Origin: Myxococcales bacterium
GTDB taxonomy: Bacteria; Myxococcota_A; Polyangia; Nannocystales; Nannocystaceae
Assembly (NCBI GenBank): GCA_020633295.1
Contig: JACKDW010000003.1
Span: 700,793-764,792, forward strand
Length of the DNA: 64,000 bases
Direction of reading: 5' to 3'
A program made the translations under genes and the position numbers. Shown here in pieces: positions 53,812-61,354 of this stretch; positions within the stretch are counted from its first letter, which is position 1, and the number at the start of each line of letters is the position of its first letter. The notes beneath the pieces were generated by a model. That model was not told where the DNA came from. It ran no database searches and was given only the letters and a program-made list of their open reading frames with translations.

Positions 53812-54037
53812 GCGCGGTCGCGCGACGTCGACCGGCGCGGCCTCGTCCCGCGAGCGCGCCCCCAAAAGTCGGCTCGGTGACGCGTCCGCGCGCGTCCCCC
53901 GGGCGCGCGCGTCGGCCGAGTGAGTTCGCGCGAGCGCGCGAGCGCGACGTGATCCCGCGCGATCGACCCCCGGCGACGTCGCGTGTCCGCGCGGAGCCCC
54001 GCGAGCGCGCGCGTGCCGTCGCGGGTTCGTTTTAAAA

Positions 54038-54051
54038 TGTCTTATAAGACA
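54038..54051. promoter_or_regulatory. 14-bp palindrome TGTCTTATAAGACA
   Basis: Perfect palindrome in an AT-rich island (TTTTAAAATGTCTTATAAGACA) 52 bp before the start of the PD-(D/E)XK membrane protein gene, in a 305-bp gap that is otherwise very GC-rich. It is a good operator candidate; it shares TTTTAnAnATGTCTT-like sequence with the site near 1241-1258. Confidence 0.5.
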
Positions 54052-54103
54052 CGTCGGAGCGCGCGCGCCCCCGCGTCGTGACACCGCGTGGGACCATCAG
54101 CGC

Positions 54104-54652
54104 GTGGAGTACGTCGTCGTCGCGCTGGCGATCGCGGCCGCAGCGTTGTGGTCTGCGAGACAGATCGCCCTGCTCGCGCGACGAGAGCCCGCGCGGCGCA
54201 GGCGACGACGACTGCGAGACAACGCGCGCATGGGGCGAGAGGGCGAGCTCGCCGCCGAGAAGCTGCTGCGCCGCCGCGGCTACCGCGTCATCACCAGCCA
54301 GACCTCGCGCACGGGCACCTTCTGGGTCGACGGCGCGCCCCAGGAGTTCACCGTCCGCGTCGACTTCCTCGTCTCGCGCTGGTGGCGGACCTACGCCGTC
54401 GAGGTCAAGACGGGGACCTCAGCCCCGAGCCCCAAGAACCGCGCGACCCGCCGCCAGCTGTTCGAATACAGCCACCTCTACGACGTCGACGGCCTGATCC
54501 TCGCCGACATGACCGCCGGCGAGCTGCACGACATCCGCTTCGCCACCCGCCGCAGCCACCTCGGCTGGCACTCGCTCGCCGCCGCCACGTGCCTCGGGAT
54601 CCTCCTCGGCCTGCTGCTCCCGCCGCTGCTGCGCGGCGAGCTGCCGTGGTGA
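54104..54652 (+). CDS. Membrane-anchored PD-(D/E)XK endonuclease-like protein (YraN-like core)
   Basis: 182 residues from GTG 54104. An N-terminal helix (MEYVVVALAIAAAALWSAR) is followed by a basic patch and a nuclease-like core: GREGELAAEKLLRRRGYRVI, the Asp in VRVDFLVSRWW, the E-x-K in YAVEVKTG, and a Gln in QLFEYSHLY. A second helix lies at the C-terminus (AAATCLGILLGLLLPPLL). The core matches YraN/Holliday-resolvase-like folds, but those are soluble. Nuclease activity at the membrane is inference. Confidence 0.68.
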   Translation: MEYVVVALAIAAAALWSARQIALLARREPARRRRRRLRDNARMGREGELAAEKLLRRRGYRVITSQTSRTGTFWVDGAPQEFTVRVDFLVSRWWRTYAVEVKTGTSAPSPKNRATRRQLFEYSHLYDVDGLILADMTAGELHDIRFATRRSHLGWHSLAAATCLGILLGLLLPPLLRGELPW

Positions 54653-54821
54653 TCGCGTTGTTCGAATAGCGCCTACGAAATGACGACTCGACCGGCTTCG
54701 TGCGGATGTTGAACGGCTTGTCGAGGAACGCGCCCACGGGCGCGGTAGTCCACTGTCCACGTCGATGAGCGCGCCCCCACGAGCTTCGAGCAGCCCACCA
54801 ACGACCAGCGCAGCGTGGCGG

Positions 54822-54926
54822 GCGAGAGGGGGCGGGGGGTCGAATGAGCACTTAAAGCCATGGGAATGGCCCCCGAAGGGGGTCAATCCCGTGTGCTCCG
54901 CAAGAAGGCCCCCCGCCCCCTCTCGC
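54822..54926 (-). terminator. Long composite hairpin with 20-bp outer stem and UUCG-type apex
   Basis: Outer arms 54822-54841 and 54907-54926 pair over 20 bp (one G-U). Inside, 54846-54850 pairs with the TGCTC after the inner stem, and 54859-54874 pairs with 54878-54893 around GAA, which on the minus strand reads CCCC-TTC-GGGG, so a C(UUCG)G loop. It is the most distal of four hairpins behind the deoC operon. Confidence 0.55.
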
Positions 54927-54982
54927 AAGAGCCGCGCGTGTTCACGCAGCGGCGCTCGATGCCGGCGTGATCAAACGAAGAG

Positions 54983-55015
54983 CGTGGGCTCAGCCCCGAA
55001 GGGGTTGAGTCCACG
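54983..55015 (-). terminator. Hairpin with UUCG loop, repeat unit A
   Basis: 15-bp stem (two G-U pairs). On the minus strand it is followed by CTCTTCGTTTGATC. The flanks GTACTGCCG (5') and CTCTTCGTTTGATC (3') are identical in unit B. Confidence 0.55.
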
Positions 55016-55080
55016 CGGCAGTACGAGCTCGATCCCGTGCCCAGAAGGCTCCCCGTCCTCCCTCGCGATCAAACGAAGAG

Positions 55081-55113
55081 CGTGGGCGCAGCTCCGAAGG
55101 GAATTAGCCCACG
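55081..55113 (-). terminator. Hairpin with UUCG loop, repeat unit B
   Basis: Seven perfect outer pairs (CGTGGGC/GCCCACG), an imperfect middle and closing CC/GG. Flanking sequence is shared with unit A, the stem interior has drifted. Confidence 0.5.
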
Positions 55114-55163
55114 CGGCAGTACGAGAATCTCGATCCCTTCGTATGGGCCCGATGCAACGAAAA

Positions 55164-55198
55164 GCGCGGGCTCGGCCCCAAAGGGGTCGAGCCCGCGC
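55164..55198 (-). terminator. Rho-independent terminator of the deoC-ALDH operon, repeat unit C
   Basis: 16-bp GC-rich stem (one G-U) with a three-base loop; on the minus strand it is followed by TTTTCGTTGC. It lies 22 bp beyond the stop of the last operon gene at 55221, the expected place for a terminator. Confidence 0.65.
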
Positions 55199-55220
55199 GT
55201 CGATTCAACAACCGAAGCGT

Positions 55221-56036
55221 CTACGACGACATCCAGACCGTCTTAACCTCCGCGAGGTGCTCCAGCACCTGCGGGCTCGCCGGCGCCGCCGCGCCCGCGA
55301 CGACGATCACGCGACGCATCACCCGGGCCGCCTCGCGCTCGATCCCCGCCAGCGTCTCCGCCGAGACCGCCGCGCGCGCCACGTAGATCCCGTCGAGGTC
55401 ATCGTGGTGATTCGCCCAGCCCAGCAGCTCGGGCACGTCTGCGGTCATCACGTTCACCACCCCGCCTGGCATATCGCAGGTCGCCAGCGCCTCGCTCAGC
55501 GCCGCCGCCAGCTCGCCCAGCGTGGCTGGCACGAACAGGTGGACCGTGTTGCCCATCACCGTCGCCGCGCACAGCGCCTCCACCATGCCCGTCAGGCCGT
55601 CTGCGACGTCGGGCGCCGCGACCACCACGCCCAGCGGGCGCAGCATCGAGTAGTTCACGTGGGCGGACGCCACCGGGTTCAGGCTCGAGAGCAGCGCCGT
55701 GATCTTGTCCGACCAGCCCGCGTGGTGGACCGCGCGATCGATCGCCTGCGTTACGTCGTCGGCCTCGGTCGGCAGCGCGCGCGCGCGGCTCTCGAGCATC
55801 TCCGCCAGGCGGTACAGGATCTGCCCGCGGTTGTAGCCGGTGCGCGCCGCCCAGCCGGGCTGCGCCTTGCGAGCCAGGTCCATCGCGTCGCGAAAATCTT
55901 TACGGCTGGCGCTGCACACGTTGACGCTGCTCCCCTCGCGCGAGCGCACGCGCAGCACGCGGCCCGACTCGGAACGAATGAATTGACCGCCCACGTAGAG
56001 CTTGAAGGTCTTCTCGACTGTCAGTCTCACGCTCAC
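55221..56036 (-). CDS. Truncated, non-catalytic aldehyde dehydrogenase-like domain
   Basis: 271 residues; GTG 56030 is a likelier start than 56036 because AGGAGG then sits 8 nt upstream. It begins KLYVGGQFIRSESGRVLRV and continues through the NAD-binding half of an ALDH (GWSDKITALLSSLNPVAS, LRPLGVVVAAPD, ALCAATVMGNTVHLF, ATCDMPGGVVNVMTA), but it stops before the catalytic Cys/Glu half. The same kind of inactive second ALDH domain forms the C-terminal part of ALDH16. Here it is a separate protein 12 bp after a complete ALDH, so it may act as its structural partner. Confidence 0.78.
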   Translation of the reverse strand: MSVRLTVEKTFKLYVGGQFIRSESGRVLRVRSREGSSVNVCSASRKDFRDAMDLARKAQPGWAARTGYNRGQILYRLAEMLESRARALPTEADDVTQAIDRAVHHAGWSDKITALLSSLNPVASAHVNYSMLRPLGVVVAAPDVADGLTGMVEALCAATVMGNTVHLFVPATLGELAAALSEALATCDMPGGVVNVMTADVPELLGWANHHDDLDGIYVARAAVSAETLAGIEREAARVMRRVIVVAGAAAPASPQVLEHLAEVKTVWMSS

Positions 56037-56048
56037 CTCCTCCTGCGC

Positions 56049-57539
56049 TCACGCCTCGAGGTAGGGCCAGAGGCCCGCGATCCCGCCCTCGCGTCCGAAG
56101 CCCGAGTGGCGCACGCCGCCGAACGGGGATGACGGATCGAACAGGTTATAGCCGTTGGCCCAGACCACGCCGCAGTTCAGCGCGTGCGCCGTGCGGAACA
56201 CCTTCGACGTCTTCTCCGACCACACGCCGCACGCCAGCCCGTACTCGCTGTCGTTGGCCTTGGCGATCGCCTCGTCGGGTGTCCGGAAGGTCAGGCACGC
56301 GAGCACGGGGCCGAAGATCTCCTCGCGCACCACCGTGTCGCTCTGCTGCACGCCCGTGAGGATCGTCGGGCGCACGAAGTAGCCGCTGCCGGGCGGCTCG
56401 CAGGCGCCGCCTTGCCAGACCGTCGCGCCCTCCTCCCGGCCGATCTCGAGGTAGCGCTCGATCGTCCGCAGCTGCCCCTGCGAGTTGATCGCGCCCACGT
56501 CGGTGTTCTTGTCGAGCGGGTCGCCCACGCGCAGCGTCTCCACCCTGCGCTTGAGCCGGGCGATGAAGTCCTCGGCGATCGACTCCTCGAGCAGCAGCCG
56601 CGAGCCGGCGCAGCACACGTGCCCCTGGTTGAAGAAGATGCCGTCGACGCAGCCCTCCACCGCCTGGTCGAGCGCCGCGTCGGCGTAGATGATGTTCGCC
56701 CCCTTGCCGCCGAGCTCCATCGTCGCGCGCTTCCCGGCGCCCGCGATCGTCCGCATGATCGCGCGGCCGACCTCGGTGCTGCCGGTGAACGCGACCTTGT
56801 TGACGCCCGGGTGCGAGACCACGAGGTTGCCCGTCGCGCCCGCGCCGTTGACGATGTTGACGACGCCCGGCGGCAGCTCGACCTCCTGCAGCAGCTCGGC
56901 GAACAGCATCGCCGAGAGCGGCGTGGTCTCGGCCGGCTTGAGCACCACCGTGTTCCCGGTCGCCAGCGCCGGCGCGATCTTCCAGGCCAGCATCAGCATC
57001 GGGAAGTTCCACGGGATCACCTGCGCCGCGACCCCGAGCGACCGCGGCGGCGCGCCGCGTGTCGCGTAGGACAGCTTGTCGGCCCAGCCCGCGTAGTAGA
57101 AGAAGTGCGCGGCCGCGAGCGGGAGGTCGACGTCGCGGGTCTCGCGGATCGGCTTGCCGTTGTCGATCGTCTCGAGCACCGAGAACTCGCGCGACCGCTC
57201 CTGCAGGCGCCGCGCGATCCGGAACAGGTACTTCCCGCGCTCGAGCCCGGAGAGCTTGCTCCACACCTCGTCGTGGGCCTTGCGCGCCGCCGCCACGGCG
57301 GCGTCGACGTCGGCCTGCCCGGCCGCGGCGACCTGGGCCAGCGTCGCGCCGGTCGCCGGGTTCACGGTCGCGAAGCTCTCGTCGCCCTGGCCGGGCACGA
57401 GCTCGCCGTTGATGAAGTGCCCGTAGCGCTCGTGGATCGTGACCGGGTGCTTCTCGATCGACGGGGACAGCTCGAGCGCGCCGGCCAGCCGGAGGCGGTG
57501 GCGCGTGTCGGGGGGGTGGGGTGGGGCGGGGTTGTCCAT
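56049..57539 (-). CDS. Aldehyde dehydrogenase (ALDH16-type partner)
   Basis: 496 residues from ATG 57539. The canonical ALDH motifs are intact: VIPWNFPMLMLAWKIAPALA, FTGSTEVGRAI, catalytic Glu in MELGGKGANI, catalytic Cys in NQGHVCCAGSR, and EIFGPVLACLTF with NxxNYGLA-like SEYGLACGV. The N-terminal about 35 residues (YGHFINGEL start after a Pro-rich tail) are extra. Position between deoC and the truncated ALDH suggests oxidation of the acetaldehyde or glyceraldehyde-3-phosphate made from deoxyribose phosphate. The exact aldehyde is inference. Confidence 0.92.
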   Translation of the reverse strand: MDNPAPPHPPDTRHRLRLAGALELSPSIEKHPVTIHERYGHFINGELVPGQGDESFATVNPATGATLAQVAAAGQADVDAAVAAARKAHDEVWSKLSGLERGKYLFRIARRLQERSREFSVLETIDNGKPIRETRDVDLPLAAAHFFYYAGWADKLSYATRGAPPRSLGVAAQVIPWNFPMLMLAWKIAPALATGNTVVLKPAETTPLSAMLFAELLQEVELPPGVVNIVNGAGATGNLVVSHPGVNKVAFTGSTEVGRAIMRTIAGAGKRATMELGGKGANIIYADAALDQAVEGCVDGIFFNQGHVCCAGSRLLLEESIAEDFIARLKRRVETLRVGDPLDKNTDVGAINSQGQLRTIERYLEIGREEGATVWQGGACEPPGSGYFVRPTILTGVQQSDTVVREEIFGPVLACLTFRTPDEAIAKANDSEYGLACGVWSEKTSKVFRTAHALNCGVVWANGYNLFDPSSPFGGVRHSGFGREGGIAGLWPYLEA

Positions 57540-57598
57540 CGCGTGCTCTCGGGTGCGGGGTCCTTCGGGGGTCCAGCTCGTGCTTGATCTGGCCGCGC

Positions 57599-58519
57599 TC
57601 AGTCGACGGAGAACCGCCGCGGCGACTGGTAGTAGCCCTCCGCGCGCCACAGCAGCTGGCGCAGGAGGTCGTTGACCAGCGAGCTGGCGCCGAAGCGCCA
57701 CAGATCGGGCGTCAGCCAGTCGGCGCCGAGCGTCTCGGCCAGCAGCGCGAGGTAGTGCAGCGCCTGCTTGGCCGTGCGGATCCCGCCCGCCGGCTTCATG
57801 CCGATCTTCGTCCCGGTCTCGAGGAAGTGCTCGCGGATCGCCTCGAGCATCACCAGCACCACCGGGAAGGTCGCCGCCGGCTGGATCTTGCCGGTCGAGG
57901 TCTTGATGAAGTCGGCCCCCGCCGCCATCGCGAGGCGCGAGGCCGCGGCCACGTTGTCGAGCGTGCCCAGCTCGCCCGTCTCGAGGATGACCTTGAGGTG
58001 CGCCTCGCCGCAGGCGTCCTTGGTCGCGACGATCTCGTCGAACACCCGCGCGTACTCGCCGGCCAGGAACGCGCCGCGGTTGATCACCATGTCGATCTCG
58101 TCGGCGCCGAGCTGCACCGCGCGCCGCACCTCCTCGAGCTTCAGCGCGATCGGGAGCTGGCCCGAGGGGAAGGCGGTCGCGACCGCCGCGATCTTGATCG
58201 GGCTGCCCTCGCCGAGCGCCGCGCGGGCGTGGGGCACCATCGACGGGTACACGCAGACCGCCGCGCACGACGGCAGCTCGGGGCGCGACGCGTAGGGCCG
58301 CTGGGCCTTGCGGCACAGCGCGCGCACGCGCTCGGGGCTGTCGCGGCCCTCGAGCGTGGTCAGGTCGACCATCGAGAGCGCGAGCTCGAGCAGGCGGACC
58401 TTCGCCTCGACCTTGATGCTGCGCTTGCGAACCCGATCGACCCGCCGCGCGGCGGTCATGTCATCGACCGTGGACGCCCGCCAGCGGCGGATATCGGACT
58501 CGGTGCACGTGCGGCTCAT
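57599..58519 (-). CDS. deoC: Deoxyribose-phosphate aldolase
   Basis: 306 residues from ATG 58519. TIM barrel with CVYPSMV, the acid Asp in ADEIDMVINRGAF, and the Schiff-base Lys in FIKTSTGK, plus KPAGGIRT at the phosphate site. It splits 2-deoxyribose-5-phosphate into acetaldehyde and glyceraldehyde-3-phosphate. The 60-residue N-terminal extension is typical of longer class I DeoC members. First gene of an operon with ALDH and a truncated ALDH; TACAGT lies 9 nt before ATG. Confidence 0.95.
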   Translation of the reverse strand: MSRTCTESDIRRWRASTVDDMTAARRVDRVRKRSIKVEAKVRLLELALSMVDLTTLEGRDSPERVRALCRKAQRPYASRPELPSCAAVCVYPSMVPHARAALGEGSPIKIAAVATAFPSGQLPIALKLEEVRRAVQLGADEIDMVINRGAFLAGEYARVFDEIVATKDACGEAHLKVILETGELGTLDNVAAASRLAMAAGADFIKTSTGKIQPAATFPVVLVMLEAIREHFLETGTKIGMKPAGGIRTAKQALHYLALLAETLGADWLTPDLWRFGASSLVNDLLRQLLWRAEGYYQSPRRFSVD

Positions 58520-58528
58520 GGAGTGCGC

Positions 58529-58534
58529 ACTGTA
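58529..58534 (-). promoter_or_regulatory. -10-like TACAGT of the deoC operon
   Basis: Ends 9 nt before ATG 58519, in an AT-rich patch (AAAAAGTTGTACAGT). Its position makes ATG 58519 preferable to the upstream TTG at 58537, which lies in the hexamer region. Confidence 0.45.
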
Positions 58535-58631
58535 CAACTTTTTGCGCGGGATCGAGCGGCGCGAATCCGCCGAACAGCCCGTCCTCGCGCCGCTGGGGCC
58601 CGACGTGGGCTATCGCCGCCGAGATCGACCG

Positions 58632-58997
58632 TCAGGGCGCCGGCACCGGGGGCGCGAGGCCGGCGGGCAGCAGCGCCGCGAGCTCGCCATGGAGCATCGA
58701 CTTCACGCCCTCGGGGCCCGCGAGCTCGAGCCACAGGCCCGCGCGCTCGCGTCCCGCCGGCTCCGACACCAGCGCGTGGCGCAGGAACGGGCAGCAGCGG
58801 CGGTCGAGCGCGATGAAGCTCGTGGCCCGCGCGATCGTCTGCGGGCCCTCCCGCAGCCGCAGGCGGTAGCCGCTCTCGGTCTCGTGCAGCGCCTCGACCT
58901 CGCCGAGCAGCGCGCGCGCGCAGGTCATCAGCGTCGCGCGCTCGTCGGCGCTCAGGCGTGAGAGGTCACAGGCGATCGGCGGTGGTGCGTGTGTCAT
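58632..58997 (-). CDS. CCPF-motif protein controlled by a MerR regulator
   Basis: 121 residues. Central motif FIALDRRCCPFLRHAL, then LWLELAGPEGVKSML, with another Cys pair early (CDLSRL, MTCARALL). Small proteins with ERRCCPF and TGPEG are often found beside MerR-type regulators of metal resistance; they probably bind metal or a thiol ligand. This gene is divergent from a MerR gene and has the 19-bp-spaced promoter typical of MerR targets. Direct metal binding is inference. Confidence 0.72.
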   Translation of the reverse strand: MTHAPPPIACDLSRLSADERATLMTCARALLGEVEALHETESGYRLRLREGPQTIARATSFIALDRRCCPFLRHALVSEPAGRERAGLWLELAGPEGVKSMLHGELAALLPAGLAPPVPAP

Positions 58998-59006
58998 CGC
59001 CCCGAG

Positions 59007-59038
59007 TTGTAAACCCTTGACCTGCGTCCAGGGTCAAG
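59007..59038 (-). promoter_or_regulatory. MerR-type promoter-operator with 19-bp spacer
   Basis: Minus-strand -35 TTGACC (59037-59032) and -10 TTACAA (59012-59007) are 19 bp apart, too long for normal sigma-70. The spacer carries an inverted repeat: CTTGACC (59016-59022) and GGTCAAG (59032-59038), 9 bp apart. This is the textbook MerR-activated layout. Confidence 0.75.
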
Positions 59039-59051
59039 CGAGATTCTCTCG

Positions 59052-59459
59052 GTGGCGTCGCTGCGGATCGGCGAGCTGGCTCGAGAAGCAGGTGTCTCCA
59101 TCGACGCCATCCGCTTCTACGAGCGCCGCGGTGTGCTCGACGCGCCCGCGCGCACGGCCGCCGGCTACCGCGTGTACACCCCCGCCGCGATCACGCGGCT
59201 CCGCGCGATCAAGCGCCTGCAGCGGCTCGGCTTCACGCTCGACGAGGTGAAGGACGCCCTGTCCGCGCTCGCGGGCGACGAGGATGGCCGTGAGGCCAGC
59301 TGTGACGATCAGCGCTGGCGCCTCGAGGCCGTGCTCGCCCGCGTCGACGCGCGGCTCGCCGAGCTCCAGCGCCTGCGCGGCGAGCTCGCGGGGGTCCTGG
59401 ACGGCTGCCGCGACGGCGCGTGCGAGCTCGCGGACAGCTTCCCGCCGGCGAGCGGGTGA
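59052..59459 (+). CDS. MerR-family metal-responsive regulator
   Basis: 135 residues. N-terminal winged helix (RIGELAREAGVSIDAIRFYERRG, GYRVYTPAAITRLRAIKRLQRLGF), a dimerisation coiled coil, and three cysteines (Cys84, Cys119, Cys124, the last two in CRDGAC) placed as in metal-sensing MerR/ZntR proteins. The operator and the divergent CCPF gene indicate that it controls that gene and possibly itself. Mercury, lead or zinc are possible signals; the sequence alone does not decide. Confidence 0.88.
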   Translation: MASLRIGELAREAGVSIDAIRFYERRGVLDAPARTAAGYRVYTPAAITRLRAIKRLQRLGFTLDEVKDALSALAGDEDGREASCDDQRWRLEAVLARVDARLAELQRLRGELAGVLDGCRDGACELADSFPPASG

Positions 59460-59712
59460 GCGCGGCCGCGATGCCGCGTCGCTGGGCTTCAGCCGCGCGT
59501 CGCGAGGACGCCCGACACGCTCGCGCGTCGAGTCCGGAGCCATCAGAGTCGGCCCTGACGCGGTCGACGCGGGTGACGCACCGCCCGAGGGTCGAGCACG
59601 CCTCAACGCGGGCGCGTCGACATCACGGCGTACGACGCCGACGCGGTCCCCACCAATCCTCGCGGCGGCTGGGTAATTCTTGTCCGGATTTTCTGCGTCT
59701 CGTCGTTGACCG

Positions 59713-59718
59713 TACACT
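59713..59718 (+). promoter_or_regulatory. Leaderless-type -10 TACACT, 7 nt before GTG
   Basis: Precedes the FG-GAP lipoprotein start at 59726 and supports that GTG over the much longer open frame upstream. Confidence 0.5.
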
Positions 59719-59725
59719 CGCGCCC

Positions 59726-61273
59726 GTGATCTTCTTCAAGAAGCAGCCCGCGTTGACCTTGAGCTCGCTCCTCGCGTTCGCGGTGATCGCGTGTGGAGAC
59801 TCGACGACCGGGGTTACCGACGGTGACGCGACCGCCGATGAGACCACCTCTGGCGGACCGGCGACGTCGGCCGGTCCTACGGGCCCTGTCGCGAGCGACA
59901 GCGACAGCGACAGCGACTCGAACAGCGGTGGGAGCGAGAGCGAGAGCGCCGGGAGCGTCGGTGACGGAGATGGTGACGGCGATGGCGACGGAGACGGCGA
60001 CGGAGACGGCGACGGAGACGGCGACGGCGATGGCGATGGCGATGGCGACGGCGACGGCGACGGCGATGGCGATGGCGATGGCGATGGTGACGGCGACGGC
60101 GACGGCGATGGCGATGGCGATGGCGACGGCGACGGCGACGGCGATGGCGACGGAGACGCGGACGCGATGGGGTGCGGCAACGGGCTGCCGTATCCGGGAG
60201 AGCTCTGCTACGCCGATCCCGTCGAGATTGACGCCGGTAGCGTTCGGGAGGTCAAGATCGGCGACGTCAACGGTGACGGCCACGCCGACGTCGTGGTCAC
60301 GACCGCCTCGACCAACAGCTCCGCGCTGCTCGTGTTCGCCGGCGACGGCACCGGCGCGCTGGCGACCCCGCAGCAGTCCTACCCGCTCCCGGACTACCCC
60401 ATGCACATCTCGCTCGGCGACGTCGACGCCGACGGGGACCTCGACGTCGCGTCGACCGGGCACGTCGACAGCGAGGCGCGCGTGCTCTTCAATAACGGCG
60501 CGGGCGCGTTCAACTCGTCGCAGAGCTACGACACCTTCAGCGCCCCGACCGGGGTCGTGCTCGCGGACCTCGACGGCGACGGCGACCTCGACCTCGCCTA
60601 CTGCGACGCGATCGACGACAAGGTGTCCGTGCGCAAGAACAACGGCGCGGGCGTGTTCGGGGCCCAGGCCGCCTACGACATCGAGGCCGCCGGCGCGCCG
60701 CGGCACATCGCGACGGCCGACGTCGACGGCGACGGCGAGGTCGACATCTACGTGACGCCGCAGTACGGCCCCGGCGTCGTGGTGCTGTACGGCGTCGGCG
60801 GCGGGCTGTTCGACGGGCTCGGCGAGCAGCTGATCAGCTTCAGCGCCAACACCTACCAGGGCGTGATCGCCGACTTCAACGGCGACGGCGAGGTCGACGT
60901 CGCGGTCAGCGACCACGGCAACGAGCAGGTCGCGGTGCGCCTCGGCGCCGGCCCGAGCGAGTTCAACGCGATGATCTTCAAGTTCCCGACGGCCGAGAAG
61001 GACCCGTACCCGCTGGTGATGGGCGACTACAACGCCGACGGGATCCCCGATCTGGCGACGACCAACCACTTCCCGCCGAGCACGATCGACATCTTCATCG
61101 GCGACGGCGACGGGCTGTTCTATGACGCGGTGAGCTTCCCGGCGCTGCCGTACGGCTGGGCCATGGACGCGGGCGACCTCAACGAGGACGGCATCCCGGA
61201 CCTCGTGGCGGTCGCCTCGGAGATCAACGACTTCATGGACAACGGGCTGACGGTGCTGCTCTCGGATCCATAG
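59726..61273 (+). CDS. FG-GAP/VCBS lipoprotein with 33 Gly-Asp repeats
   Basis: 515 residues from GTG 59726. Signal peptide (basic FFKKQ, hydrophobic core) ending in VIAC lipobox; Ser/Asp/Glu spacer; a run of 33 Gly-Asp dipeptides (about residues 79-144); then a seven-bladed propeller of FG-GAP repeats with calcium loops (DVNGDGHAD, DVDADGDLD, DLDGDGDLD, DVDGDGEVD, DFNGDGEVD, DYNADGIPD, DLNEDGIPD). The Gly-Asp run may be a flexible, calcium-binding stalk between membrane and propeller. Ligand unknown. Confidence 0.88.
   Translation: MIFFKKQPALTLSSLLAFAVIACGDSTTGVTDGDATADETTSGGPATSAGPTGPVASDSDSDSDSNSGGSESESAGSVGDGDGDGDGDGDGDGDGDGDGDGDGDGDGDGDGDGDGDGDGDGDGDGDGDGDGDGDGDGDGDGDGDADAMGCGNGLPYPGELCYADPVEIDAGSVREVKIGDVNGDGHADVVVTTASTNSSALLVFAGDGTGALATPQQSYPLPDYPMHISLGDVDADGDLDVASTGHVDSEARVLFNNGAGAFNSSQSYDTFSAPTGVVLADLDGDGDLDLAYCDAIDDKVSVRKNNGAGVFGAQAAYDIEAAGAPRHIATADVDGDGEVDIYVTPQYGPGVVVLYGVGGGLFDGLGEQLISFSANTYQGVIADFNGDGEVDVAVSDHGNEQVAVRLGAGPSEFNAMIFKFPTAEKDPYPLVMGDYNADGIPDLATTNHFPPSTIDIFIGDGDGLFYDAVSFPALPYGWAMDAGDLNEDGIPDLVAVASEINDFMDNGLTVLLSDP
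59960..60157 (+). repeat. 33 tandem GGNGAY hexamers
   Basis: 198 bp encode (Gly-Asp)33. Codons vary at both third positions, so the tract has been kept as a protein repeat and is not a pure DNA slippage product. Confidence 0.95.
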
Positions 61274-61354
61274 CGCGCGCGCCCATCAGGAGACGAGCGC
61301 GTCGCGAGTCGACGCGCCGAATCAACGCCGCGTTATTCCCGCGCGGCGCTCGGC

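Larger units (their letters stand above)
54822..55198 (-). repeat. Array of four related hairpins with conserved flanks
   Basis: Units C, B, A and the composite hairpin occur at 84-130 bp intervals. Shared blocks include GATCGAG...GTACTGCCGCGTGG before and CTCTTCGTTTGATC after the stem, and a GCGAGGGAGGACGGGG-like block linking unit A to the outer arm of the composite hairpin. No protein-coding pattern is visible across 54653-55220. Confidence 0.75.

Noticed and set aside
54822..55198. CRISPR array as an explanation for the repeats
   Set aside because: Units are 84-130 bp apart, stems vary while flanks are conserved, there are no unique spacers of constant length and no cas genes.
54653..55220. 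Retron msr-msd or group II intron RNA
   Set aside because: No reverse transcriptase gene is in the window and no domain V-like or msd-like architecture is visible.
47717..58519. punA and deoC as one operon
   Set aside because: They are 9 kb apart on opposite strands with unrelated genes between; only a metabolic link is possible.
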